Origin: Bacteroidota bacterium | GTDB taxonomy: Bacteria > Bacteroidota > Rhodothermia > Rhodothermales > UBA10348 | Direction: 5' to 3' | Assembly (NCBI GenBank): GCA_027620595.1 | Contig: JAQCDI010000007.1 | Location: 1-22,822 of the forward strand | Length of the DNA: 22,822 bases | In this document: in pieces, positions 1 through 7,093 of the stretch | Position numbering within the stretch: position 1 is the stretch's first letter | Layout of the letters: every line of letters starts with the position of its first letter | Notes under the pieces: generated by a model | Database searches by the model: none | Told to the model about the DNA's origin: nothing | The model's input: only the letters and a program-made list of their open reading frames with translations | Made by a program: the position numbers and the translations under genes

Positions 1-1437
1 CCCGGCGCCGATCACAGCGATGCGCAGCGCCCGGCTCCGGGCCGGCCGGGACACGATGCGCTCATACAATGGGATGTCGACGCGTTCGGCGTGGCGCTTG
101 GAGGAGCGGGGGCGAACCGTCCCCAGGATCGGTTTCTCCGGGAAGAAGGACCGGTCCAGCAGTCCGAGGCACCACAGGATGCCGCCGTATGAATTCGGGT
201 CCGATCCGTCGAGGGCATACCGGTGATTCAGGTCCAGCAGGAGATCCAGCGCCTCCTGCGGCGAGCGCGTCCAGGACAGGACGGCTTTACCCCACGTCAT
301 GCGCACGTTGTTGTGCAGTTCACCGTGGAGGAGGAGCGAGCGCTGGGCCAGATTCCAGAGGGGATCGCCCGTCTTCGAGCGCGCGAGGGATTCCCAGTCG
401 TAAACGGCTTCCCGCGGGTCCTCCATGTGCTGCCGGAGCGTTTCCCGCGCCCAGTCCGGAAGGACCGAGACGGATTCGACATCGTCCTGATGCAGGCACA
501 GGTTGAACGCCAGCTCGCGCCAGACGAGCAGTTCGTCGAGGAACTTGGCGGCGCCGTCCGACCCGTGCCGGGCCGCATCGCGGGCAATCCGGAAGGGTGA
601 GACATGACCATGGTGCAGGTACGCACTCATGCGGCTTACGCCGCCCTCAATGACCGGATCGTTGCGTCGCTTGCCATAGGTCTTCATGCCGCCATCCAGG
701 AAGTCTTCCCAGCGCGCGTATCCAGCCGCCGACCCTCCTCTCGTGTGCGGTACCGGAGCTACCGCATGGTCGATCCGGCATGCGGCCACCAGATTAGGAA
801 TGGGGATTGCCCAGTCCACCTCTCCTTGGACCGGTCCTTCCCAGGCGTCAGGGATCGTTTCACAAACCGGCCATTCGCGGTTCGCCCGTTCCAGTGCATC
901 GAACTCGATGCGTCGGCGGAAATGGAATGCCCGGCTGTACCCTTTCCCTACGGATCGCATGGGTACGATGCAGGAGGCATCCACCCGCAGGATCGGCGCT
1001 TCCGTACGCGCTTCGAGTGCCTGCGTCCAACGTGGAAACGGAGGGGCTGGATAGTCCTCTGTTACCACTGCCGCGGCCTGCGCCATGAGCATGTGCAGCG
1101 GCCCCCGCCCGGAAGGATCGGTGGCCAGATGGAACGCGTGACGGATACCCCGCTCGGCCAATGCACGATGAACCTCGCGTGCGCCTTCCAGAATGAAGGT
1201 GTGGTGACGGTCGTTGTTGAACGCGTGCTTGCCGGCCAGTCCCTGATAGACCAACAGTGGTTTGTCCATCATCACGGACAGGTGACAGGCCACATCCAGG
1301 GCCGGGTTCTCGTGAGCCCGGACGGCATGATGCATCCAGTAGAGGACGAATTCGCCCTCTCCGGGTACACACCCGGGATCGACCAGGAAGGTGCGTTCCC
1401 GGAGGTGGATGGGAAGGGCGTCAATCAGGGGGTTCAT
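1..1437 (-). CDS. phr: Class II deoxyribodipyrimidine photolyase fused to the start of a Rossmann-fold oxidoreductase (3' end outside window)
   Basis: Light-driven repair of cyclobutane pyrimidine dimers, using FAD. From an ATG at 1437 the frame is open for 479 codons to the left edge with no stop. The N-terminal part (about residues 1-230) resembles the alpha/beta antenna domain. The FAD/helical domain shows family blocks: LHHGHVSPF (274-282), WRELAFN (306-312), LWNLAQR (360-366), LHNNVRMTWGK (374-384) and YALDGSDPNSYGGILW (407-422). The arrangement around DPNSYGG and the following DRPFFPEKPILGTVR fits class II enzymes rather than class I. Where a normal enzyme would end, a short basic linker leads in frame to RIAVIGAG (472-479), the first strand and GxG of an FAD/NAD(P)-binding domain. 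A renalase or amine-oxidase-like partner is my guess, since that domain lies outside the window. The gene is divergent from folE. Confidence 0.9.
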   Translation of the reverse strand, partial: MNPLIDALPIHLRERTFLVDPGCVPGEGEFVLYWMHHAVRAHENPALDVACHLSVMMDKPLLVYQGLAGKHAFNNDRHHTFILEGAREVHRALAERGIRHAFHLATDPSGRGPLHMLMAQAAAVVTEDYPAPPFPRWTQALEARTEAPILRVDASCIVPMRSVGKGYSRAFHFRRRIEFDALERANREWPVCETIPDAWEGPVQGEVDWAIPIPNLVAACRIDHAVAPVPHTRGGSAAGYARWEDFLDGGMKTYGKRRNDPVIEGGVSRMSAYLHHGHVSPFRIARDAARHGSDGAAKFLDELLVWRELAFNLCLHQDDVESVSVLPDWARETLRQHMEDPREAVYDWESLARSKTGDPLWNLAQRSLLLHGELHNNVRMTWGKAVLSWTRSPQEALDLLLDLNHRYALDGSDPNSYGGILWCLGLLDRSFFPEKPILGTVRPRSSKRHAERVDIPLYERIVSRPARSRALRIAVIGAG

Positions 1438-1607
1438 CCAGATGTCGGTGAAACGGCGTAACCAAACCGTTCGAGTGAATACTTATGAACGATTTTGAAT
1501 CGGATGTTGGGTGGAGTGCCCGCCGATTCCGTTACGCCTCTTTTCTCTGTAACCAGGAGGCACCCGACCTACACCGAAGAGCCCATCTTCACACCTGAGG
1601 ACCGACC
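1438..1607. promoter_or_regulatory. Divergent phr/folE control region with inverted repeats
   Basis: This 170-bp spacer must hold promoters for both the photolyase gene (leftward) and folE (rightward). GGCGTAAC (1455-1462) is matched by its exact inverse GTTACGCC (1531-1538), and a further GTAACCA lies at 1549-1555, repeating GTAACCA at 1458-1464. An AT-richer stretch carries CGTTC (1468-1472) and GAACG (1487-1491) around AGTGAATACT. GAATCGG (1498-1504) pairs with CCGATTC (1523-1529). The folE ribosome site is TGAGGA at 1596-1601, six bases before its ATG. I cannot assign -35/-10 boxes or a regulator with confidence. Confidence 0.45.
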
Positions 1608-2285
1608 ATGAGTGAGCCGAGCGCAATCGATTTCCGCACCTTTGGCGGCGACGGACATTCCCACGCCCACATCGTTTCTCCCTCGGCTGAGCCGCATCCA
1701 GTCGGGTATCGCCGGATCGACCATTACGCGGTGGACACGACCGAAGCCATTGCGGCCAATGTCCGCAGCATCCTGACGCAGATCGGCGAAGACCCCGAAC
1801 GCGAAGGACTGCTCAAAACCCCCGAGCGCGTGGCGAAGGCACACCAGTTCCTGACTTCGGGCTATTCCCTGGATCCGAAAGCCATCCTGAGCAAGGCGCT
1901 TTTCCATGAAGAGTATGACGAGATGATCCTGGTCAAGGACATCGAGCTCTATTCGCTTTGCGAGCACCACATGGTCCCGTTCTTCGGAAAGGCCCACGTG
2001 GCCTATATCCCGGATGGCAAAATCGTGGGGCTGTCCAAGATTCCCCGGGTGGTGGACGTGTTCGCACGCAGACTCCAGGTGCAGGAGCGCCTGACGATGC
2101 AGATCCGGGATGCCATCAATGAAGTCCTGCAGCCCAAAGGGGTAGCCGTGGTCATTGAGGCCACCCACATGTGCATGGTCATGCGCGGCGTGCAGAAACA
2201 GCATTCTTCGACGACCACCTCGGCCGTCAGCGGTGCCTTACAGGAAGAGAAGACCCGCGCCGAGTTCATGCGCCTGATCAGCTAG
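1608..2285 (+). CDS. folE: GTP cyclohydrolase I
   Basis: Converts GTP to 7,8-dihydroneopterin triphosphate, the first step of folate (and pterin) synthesis; cytoplasmic homodecamer in known members. The 225-residue product has the expected length and blocks: EDPEREGLLKTPERVAKA (61-78), LCEHHMVPFFGKAHVAYIP (117-135), VQERLTMQI (158-166) and MCMVMRGVQK (188-197). Zinc ligands expected for the type I enzyme are present: Cys118, His121 and Cys189. The N-terminus carries a His-rich GDGHSHAH (14-21), which may bind metal. The start is supported by TGAGGA six bases upstream. The stop TAG (2283-2285) overlaps the stop of the convergent beta-helix gene. Its position opposite the photolyase suggests supply of a folate or pterin cofactor, which is inference. 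Confidence 0.97.
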   Translation: MSEPSAIDFRTFGGDGHSHAHIVSPSAEPHPVGYRRIDHYAVDTTEAIAANVRSILTQIGEDPEREGLLKTPERVAKAHQFLTSGYSLDPKAILSKALFHEEYDEMILVKDIELYSLCEHHMVPFFGKAHVAYIPDGKIVGLSKIPRVVDVFARRLQVQERLTMQIRDAINEVLQPKGVAVVIEATHMCMVMRGVQKQHSSTTTSAVSGALQEEKTRAEFMRLIS

Positions 2286-4507
2286 TCCAGCCGTTCGAGC
2301 GTGGCGGCAATGGTGGCAAAGCCGTTGATCTCGAAATGCTCGATACGCAGCTCGTGCGCACCGCCGAGTTCCAGCTCGATCTGCTCCAGTTTGGGCGGAT
2401 GGTACGTCCAGTCATCATGGATCACCTGTCCGTCGAGCCAGACACGCACGCCGTCGTCGCTCGTGAGGTCCAGACGGTAGCGGCCCTCGGGCACGTTGAT
2501 TGACCCGGTGGACACCGTGGCAAAATGGTCCCGGCCCAGACCCGCGGCCGGTTCGCCGTACCACTGATAGCCCAGGTCTGTTGTCGTTTCCTCGAATACC
2601 GGTTCGCCCGCAATCAATGCCTGGAAGGCGTCAAATTGCTCCCGGGGATCGGTCTCCGGCGTGTAGTTGAACATCTTGACCGACCACTCGATGGGCACGA
2701 AGAAGTAATCGTATCCGAAGGCGAACGGTTCTCCGGAGGCGGTCGCGTTTCCGAACCGGTCCGTGACGTCACCTCCGATGAGTTCCAGCCGGATGCGGAT
2801 GTCCACCACATCGTCCTCGGTGCGACGAATGGTCAGCCGACCCGGCACCTCGCCGGAATCGGCCGACATCCAGGCCACGCCGCTGGTCTCGATGACCCGC
2901 CATTGGCCTGCAGGGCCCACCAGTTCGAACTCCTGCTCCACCTGCTTTCGTGGGGAGCGCGGCCACAGGACCGGTGAGCGGAAATCCACCGGTCCCCATT
3001 CGTCCACAAGGATGTATTCCCTCGTCTGGAAGGCGTCTTCCGGCCGGCGCACCGGCTGTGCGTCCGGCATCGGCATGGGCGGATTGGCCGGCATCACCGT
3101 GAACTCCCGTTCCCGCTCGCGGCCGAACAGGCCGTCATTCCACGCGCCCGACGACCCCCCGACAGGCAAATCTCCGGCGTGCTCGTACTCGGGGAAGGCG
3201 TTGCCGCCCACTTCAATCGCATTGCCGTCCACGACCTCGATGTTACTGAAACCCCGGAAGGTGTTGTTGCGCACCGTGACGCTGTCGGCAGCGCGGATCT
3301 GGAGCGGGCGACCCACACCTGCAAACGTATTGCCGGAGATGGTCAGGTCCTGGCTGCGCACGTCCCGGCTCTCCGAATAGCCCCAGTCGGCCGGCTGCTC
3401 GGCCCGGGCCCAGGCGAAGATGCCCAGGTCTCCGCCCTTGAAATGGTTGCCCTGGATGGTCACATCCTGCGTGTGCTCGATGGCAATGTGCTCGTCGTTG
3501 TCCTCGAAGACATTGTCGATGATGGCCGTGTCGTACGAGTATCCGCCCCAGATGCCATGCCAGCAGCCGCGCATCACGTTCTTCTCGATGTGGTTGCGGC
3601 TGAACGTGACCTCGATGCCATTGGTCGGGGCATACGAGAAGTCGTTGGCGTAGATCAGGTTGTCGTTGCACCCCCCGATGCCGGTGTCCATGGTTTCCTG
3701 CCCGGCCCAGAGGAAGAAACCATCCCCCGAGTGGGTGGCCGAATTGTAGGCGAACCGGTTCTCGTTTGACTGTTCGTAGAGCAGGATGGCTGCCGAATCC
3801 TGGCCCCGGTTGTAGACGCCGTGGCTGTATCCGCGCACGTTGAAGTCCAGCCGGTTGTGCATGACCCGGTTGCGGCTCGAGCGGTACATCCCGATGCCGA
3901 GCGACGAGTTGTAGGTGATCTCGTTGTTGTAGAACAGGCCGTCATTGACCTCCGTCATCAGGATGCCGTTCTGGCCGCCGGTGACTCTGACGTGGTCCAC
4001 CTGGGCCCCATCAGCGCGACGCAGGTAGATGGCCGCTCCATAGCGCATCCACTCATCCTGCTCGTTCTGGTGGTAGGACATCCAGTCGTCGAGGTGCTCG
4101 CGTTCGATGATCGACTTGAGGCGCTGCCGCCAGTTGTAGGAGAAATCAGAGCGCGTGATGTGGATGCCCGGGGTATCCGTGGCCCAAAGCCCGAGTTTGT
4201 ACCCCTTCACCACGGCGTTGCGGATCACGATACCCGTACCGTTTTCCACACGGATACCCGTTCCGGAGAACGTATCCGGCGACTGTCCCGGTTCGCCCCC
4301 GTCCAGGATGGCGCCTTGGAAATCCAAGACAATGCTGTCTCCCCGGATTATGATGGCGCCGGTCGAATCGGCCGGAATGCGGTAGTGCCCGGGCGCGATG
4401 GTGGTGGATTCGGTAATCACCATGCCGGGGGTGAGCGGCACGGTGTCCTGGGCGGTTGCCAGGCCGACAGTCAGGCACGTAACGGCAATCAGAAGGGCAG
4501 CGCGCAT
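2282..4507 (-). CDS. Secreted right-handed beta-helix protein with C-terminal PA14-like domain
   Basis: Probable exported carbohydrate-binding or carbohydrate-modifying protein; substrate unknown. I place the start at 4507 because it gives a clean signal peptide (MRAALLIAVTCLTVGLATA, cleavage before Gln20) and has GAGGA just upstream; an upstream ATG at 4630 would add 41 unlikely residues across a palindrome. The 741-residue product has a long run of short beta-helix rungs with N-x-(F/I/V) turns (about residues 80-430, for example NNEITYNSSLGIGMYRSSRN and IIDNVFEDNDEHIAIEH), as in NosD/pectate-lyase-like folds. A middle segment of unknown fold follows. The last ~100 residues (YRLDLTSDDGVRVWLDGQVI, then HELRIEHFE) match a PA14-type sugar-binding domain. 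It lies downstream of the sulfatase on the same strand, across a 182-bp gap, so a joint role in glycan breakdown is plausible. No catalytic residues can be named. Confidence 0.88.
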   Translation of the reverse strand: MRAALLIAVTCLTVGLATAQDTVPLTPGMVITESTTIAPGHYRIPADSTGAIIIRGDSIVLDFQGAILDGGEPGQSPDTFSGTGIRVENGTGIVIRNAVVKGYKLGLWATDTPGIHITRSDFSYNWRQRLKSIIEREHLDDWMSYHQNEQDEWMRYGAAIYLRRADGAQVDHVRVTGGQNGILMTEVNDGLFYNNEITYNSSLGIGMYRSSRNRVMHNRLDFNVRGYSHGVYNRGQDSAAILLYEQSNENRFAYNSATHSGDGFFLWAGQETMDTGIGGCNDNLIYANDFSYAPTNGIEVTFSRNHIEKNVMRGCWHGIWGGYSYDTAIIDNVFEDNDEHIAIEHTQDVTIQGNHFKGGDLGIFAWARAEQPADWGYSESRDVRSQDLTISGNTFAGVGRPLQIRAADSVTVRNNTFRGFSNIEVVDGNAIEVGGNAFPEYEHAGDLPVGGSSGAWNDGLFGREREREFTVMPANPPMPMPDAQPVRRPEDAFQTREYILVDEWGPVDFRSPVLWPRSPRKQVEQEFELVGPAGQWRVIETSGVAWMSADSGEVPGRLTIRRTEDDVVDIRIRLELIGGDVTDRFGNATASGEPFAFGYDYFFVPIEWSVKMFNYTPETDPREQFDAFQALIAGEPVFEETTTDLGYQWYGEPAAGLGRDHFATVSTGSINVPEGRYRLDLTSDDGVRVWLDGQVIHDDWTYHPPKLEQIELELGGAHELRIEHFEINGFATIAATLERLD

Positions 4508-4689
4508 CGTCCTCGGGGGTGGATTCCATGGAGCCCGAAGTTCGGGACTTCCGCACTTGGATGCTCGGCTGGAACGTCGGCAGGCGCCAGGCGCCTGCTG
4601 CTCCGGTTCCTTATGTACTGAGTGGTACAACTCGATACATAAGTCAATTCATAAGGGCCAGCGTAACCCCGTCCACTCCCACCCGACAC
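4508..4689. repeat. Gap between sulfatase and beta-helix genes with two palindromes
   Basis: The first palindrome is GCAGGCGCC-A-GGCGCCTGC at 4580-4598, nine perfect base pairs around one base. The second spans 4610-4643: CTTATGTA (4610-4617) and TACATAAG (4636-4643) enclose GAGT (4620-4623) and ACTC (4630-4633) around GGTACA. The second is a copy of the repeat family found four times at 20366-20580; its reverse-complement core is TCGAGTTGTACCACTCAG. A further CCTTATG (4609-4615)/CATAAGG (4650-4656) pair adds another possible arm. Neither palindrome is followed by a clear T-run, so termination is uncertain. The start region of the beta-helix gene (GAGGA, about 4510-4515) lies at the low-coordinate end. 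Confidence 0.7.
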
Positions 4690-6102
4690 TCATTCACCGG
4701 TCCAGTCGGGGTTGGGAGTCGGCATGACGGCGTCCACATCGGTTCGCCATGCCTGTAATATGCGCCGCAGCGAATCGGCCAGCACCGGCTGTGTGGCCGA
4801 GAGGTCGTCGCGCTCACCTTCGTCTGCATCCAGGTCGTACAGCTCGAGCGCACCGGTTTCGAAATCCTCTATCAGCTTGTACGAACCGCTGATGACGGCG
4901 CCGCCGGGGCGGACGCCGTTGGAATGGTAGTGCGGGAAGTGGAAATACAGGGGCCGCTCGTCCAGCGCAGCAGAGGCCAGGCTGCGGCCGTCGACTGCCG
5001 GTACAGGCAACCCGGCCAGATCGAGCAGCGTGGGCATGATGTCCACGGTGGACGCGGCGTCATGCCGCAGACCGCGAGCGCCGGAGCGGGGGTCGAACAC
5101 GATGAACGGAATCCGGATACCGCCTTCATAAAGGAACGCTTTGCCGGCGCGAAGCGGCCTGACCGAGGTCGGGCCCGCCCGACCTCGTTGCGCGGTCGAA
5201 AGCCCCCCGTTGTCGGAAACGAAGGCCACAATCGTGTTGTCGGCCACTCCCGTTTCCTCCAGGGCGGCCAACAGCCAAGCCATGCTCTCGTCTGTGCTGC
5301 GCATCATGGCCGCATAGTCGGCACGATCCTGACAGATGCGGGTGGTGGAGCGCACCGGATCGTCCTCGAACGGCTCCGCCGGGCACAGGCCCAGCGCGTC
5401 GAGTCGCGCCTGCTCCTCGGCCTGATACGCGGGTTTGGCCTGGATGGGCGTGTGGATCGAGTAGTGCGAGAGGACCAGGAAGAACGGTTCGCCCGCATGA
5501 TCCTCCACAAAGGAAATCGCCTCGTCCGTGAGCCGGTCGGTCAGGTATTCGCCTTCCTCGCCGTCCTCAAGGTCAGGGACATCCCAGTAGGACCCTCCAT
5601 CACGCTTGTAGGGCCAGAAGTACGAGGCCGGATGCCCGGCCGCATGGCCGGCCACATTCAGGTCGAACCCCTGATCCTGGGGCAGGAATCCTTCCCCGCC
5701 CAGGTGCCATTTGCCCACGAAGCCGGTGGCGTAGCCGGCCGCCTTGAAGTGCTCGGCAATCGTAGTTTCCTCGAGCGGCAATTGGTACCGGTAGTCAGCC
5801 TGGAGCAGCTGGCCTTTCGCTTCGCCACCGATCCAGTTGGTGATATGCAGCCGGGCCGGATGTTGTCCGGTCATCAGTGCCGAGCGGGTGGGGGAGCAGA
5901 CCGGGCTGTCGGCATAGAAACGGGTGAACCGCAGGCCCTCATCGGCCAGCCGATCCAGGGTCGGAGTCTGGTAGGCCTCACTTCCCGTGACGCCAAGGTC
6001 TTTCCAGCCCAGGTCGTCGATGATGACGAGGACCACATTCGGCGGGGGAGTGGGCGCACAGGACGCCATCAGCAGCGCCAGGAGGGGAAGAAGTCGTTTC
6101 AT
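4690..6102 (-). CDS. Type I sulfatase, lipoprotein
   Basis: Hydrolyses sulfate esters, probably on a sulfated sugar, from the cell envelope. The 470-residue product starts with a lipoprotein signal (MKRLLPLLALLMASC, lipid Cys15). It has the metal-binding DD at 29-30 and the C-x-P-x-R motif CSPTR (69-73), whose Cys69 would become formylglycine. Other family residues are GKWHLG (130-135), H217, SDNGG (296-300) and K321 followed by EGGIRIP. These fit an active S1-family arylsulfatase; substrate and subfamily cannot be set by eye. The start codon overlaps the stop of the Rrf2 gene by 4 bp (ATGA at 6102-6099), implying translational coupling and control by the Rrf2 operator. No formylglycine-generating enzyme gene lies in the window. 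Confidence 0.95.
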   Translation of the reverse strand: MKRLLPLLALLMASCAPTPPPNVVLVIIDDLGWKDLGVTGSEAYQTPTLDRLADEGLRFTRFYADSPVCSPTRSALMTGQHPARLHITNWIGGEAKGQLLQADYRYQLPLEETTIAEHFKAAGYATGFVGKWHLGGEGFLPQDQGFDLNVAGHAAGHPASYFWPYKRDGGSYWDVPDLEDGEEGEYLTDRLTDEAISFVEDHAGEPFFLVLSHYSIHTPIQAKPAYQAEEQARLDALGLCPAEPFEDDPVRSTTRICQDRADYAAMMRSTDESMAWLLAALEETGVADNTIVAFVSDNGGLSTAQRGRAGPTSVRPLRAGKAFLYEGGIRIPFIVFDPRSGARGLRHDAASTVDIMPTLLDLAGLPVPAVDGRSLASAALDERPLYFHFPHYHSNGVRPGGAVISGSYKLIEDFETGALELYDLDADEGERDDLSATQPVLADSLRRILQAWRTDVDAVMPTPNPDWTGE

Positions 6103-6614
6103 GCGTCGATGGGGATCAATCGGCCATCCTCGATGCGATAGCCATTGCGGATTTCTTCGTTGGTCTTGCCCTGGGCCACCAACCGGGCCAGGTCGGCGCG
6201 AAGGGTGGCTGCCTGGGTGATGTCCCTAAGCGAGATGCGGTCCAGCTCCACAATGGACGCGGTATGCAGCTCCCGGCGCTGCGCCTCGACCGCCGACAGG
6301 GCGGCATCGTTGAGGAAGTCGGCATCCGCATTCGGGGGCAGATCATGCACATCGAAGGTCATGTCCGCCTCGATCACATCGGCCACCTGTCCGAGGGTCA
6401 GGGTCGTCGGGTCCGCAGCCAGCCGTACGCCACCTCCCGACCCACGCCGGGTTTCCACGATGCCGGCACGTGCAAGACTGGCCACGAGTCGTCGGACGAC
6501 CACAGGATTCGTGTCCAGTCGCTTGGCCAACGAAACCGAGGTATGCGAGGTATCCGGCTCGGCAGCGAGCAGGATGAGCAGGTGCAGGGTCGATGCGTAC
6601 TGGGTGGAAGCCAT
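6099..6614 (-). CDS. Rrf2-family transcriptional regulator without cysteines
   Basis: DNA-binding regulator of the winged-helix Rrf2 family. The 171-residue protein opens with STQYASTLHLLILLA and continues with LAKRLDTNPVVVRRLVASLA, the helix-turn-helix, and RGSGGGVRLAADPTTLTLGQV, the wing and start of the dimer helix. All are typical of Rrf2, YwnA-like branch. The three cysteines that hold an iron-sulfur cluster in IscR or NsrR are absent; there is no Cys in the whole protein. The C-terminal tail after about residue 145 (AQGKTNEEIRNGYRIEDGRL) is longer than in minimal members. It is the first gene of a two-gene operon with the sulfatase and probably represses itself through the palindrome immediately upstream. 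Confidence 0.92.
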   Translation of the reverse strand: MASTQYASTLHLLILLAAEPDTSHTSVSLAKRLDTNPVVVRRLVASLARAGIVETRRGSGGGVRLAADPTTLTLGQVADVIEADMTFDVHDLPPNADADFLNDAALSAVEAQRRELHTASIVELDRISLRDITQAATLRADLARLVAQGKTNEEIRNGYRIEDGRLIPIDA

Positions 6615-6619
6615 GCCAT

Positions 6620-6647
6620 AATGTAACCGATCCTGTTACATTGGCAA
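6620..6647 (-). promoter_or_regulatory. Promoter with embedded palindromic operator of the Rrf2-sulfatase operon
   Basis: AATGTAAC-N7-GTTACATT (6620-6642) is a perfect 8-bp dyad with a 7-base centre. Read leftward, TTGCCA (6647-6642) and TACATT (6625-6620) form a -35/-10 pair with a 16-bp spacer, so the dyad overlaps both boxes. The -10 box is only five bases from the ATG at 6614, so transcription would begin at or next to the start codon and the message could be leaderless. Autorepression by the adjacent Rrf2 protein is inferred from position and symmetry. Confidence 0.7.
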
Positions 6648-6679
6648 GCCTTTTCAGGCGCTACGGAGCCTTTCCCGGC

Positions 6680-6952
6680 TCAATTCGTGAACAGCCGGGG
6701 CTTGTCCTCTTCGACGATCTCGATGTCCTGCACGGCGAACCACGATTCGCCCTCCATGCCGGCGCTGTTCTTGTAGGGCGTCTCCGGATCCCCGGTGTCG
6801 ATGTCCACGACGAACACGAGGTCCTTCTTCATGCCCTCGGCCACTTCGACGCTTTCGGCCACATCGGCCACACGTCCGGTGATGCTGCCCACGGCAATGC
6901 CTTCCCGGCTGTAGAGATGGACACGGACCTGTTTTCCGATCAAGTGATACAT
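6680..6952 (-). CDS. Small conserved-looking cytoplasmic protein, function unknown
   Basis: A 90-residue acidic protein starting MYHLIGKQVRVHLYSREG. I chose the ATG at 6952 because residues further upstream look non-coding. It has no signal peptide or membrane segment. The pattern of short alternating strands (QVRVHLY, SITGRVADV, DLVFVVDID, WFAVQDIEIVEE) suggests a small beta-barrel such as an SH3-like or PRC-like fold, but no family is recognised. It lies 65 bp upstream of the Rrf2 gene on the same strand and is divergent from the DUF5686 gene. The competing plus-strand extension of DUF5686 through this stretch lacks any signal peptide logic. Confidence 0.7.
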   Translation of the reverse strand: MYHLIGKQVRVHLYSREGIAVGSITGRVADVAESVEVAEGMKKDLVFVVDIDTGDPETPYKNSAGMEGESWFAVQDIEIVEEDKPRLFTN

Positions 6953-7093
6953 GGACAGAAGGGCTGGATGGGGGCCTGTGGCGGGTACGAACGCGCACCG
7001 GTGGAACGTTGGAGCCACGAAGGGGATTCATGGCGCCCCCATACGTTCCGCACGCCCTATTTTCGTTCCGGTCGAACCCTGATTCCCATCTGC

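Noticed and set aside
604..1461. Plus-strand 285-codon ORF as a gene
   Set aside because: It is antisense to the photolyase gene, whose minus-strand frame has clear family motifs throughout.
6593..7093. Upstream extension of the DUF5686 gene to 6593
   Set aside because: It would bury the signal peptide inside the protein and overlap the 90-residue minus-strand gene and the Rrf2 operator.
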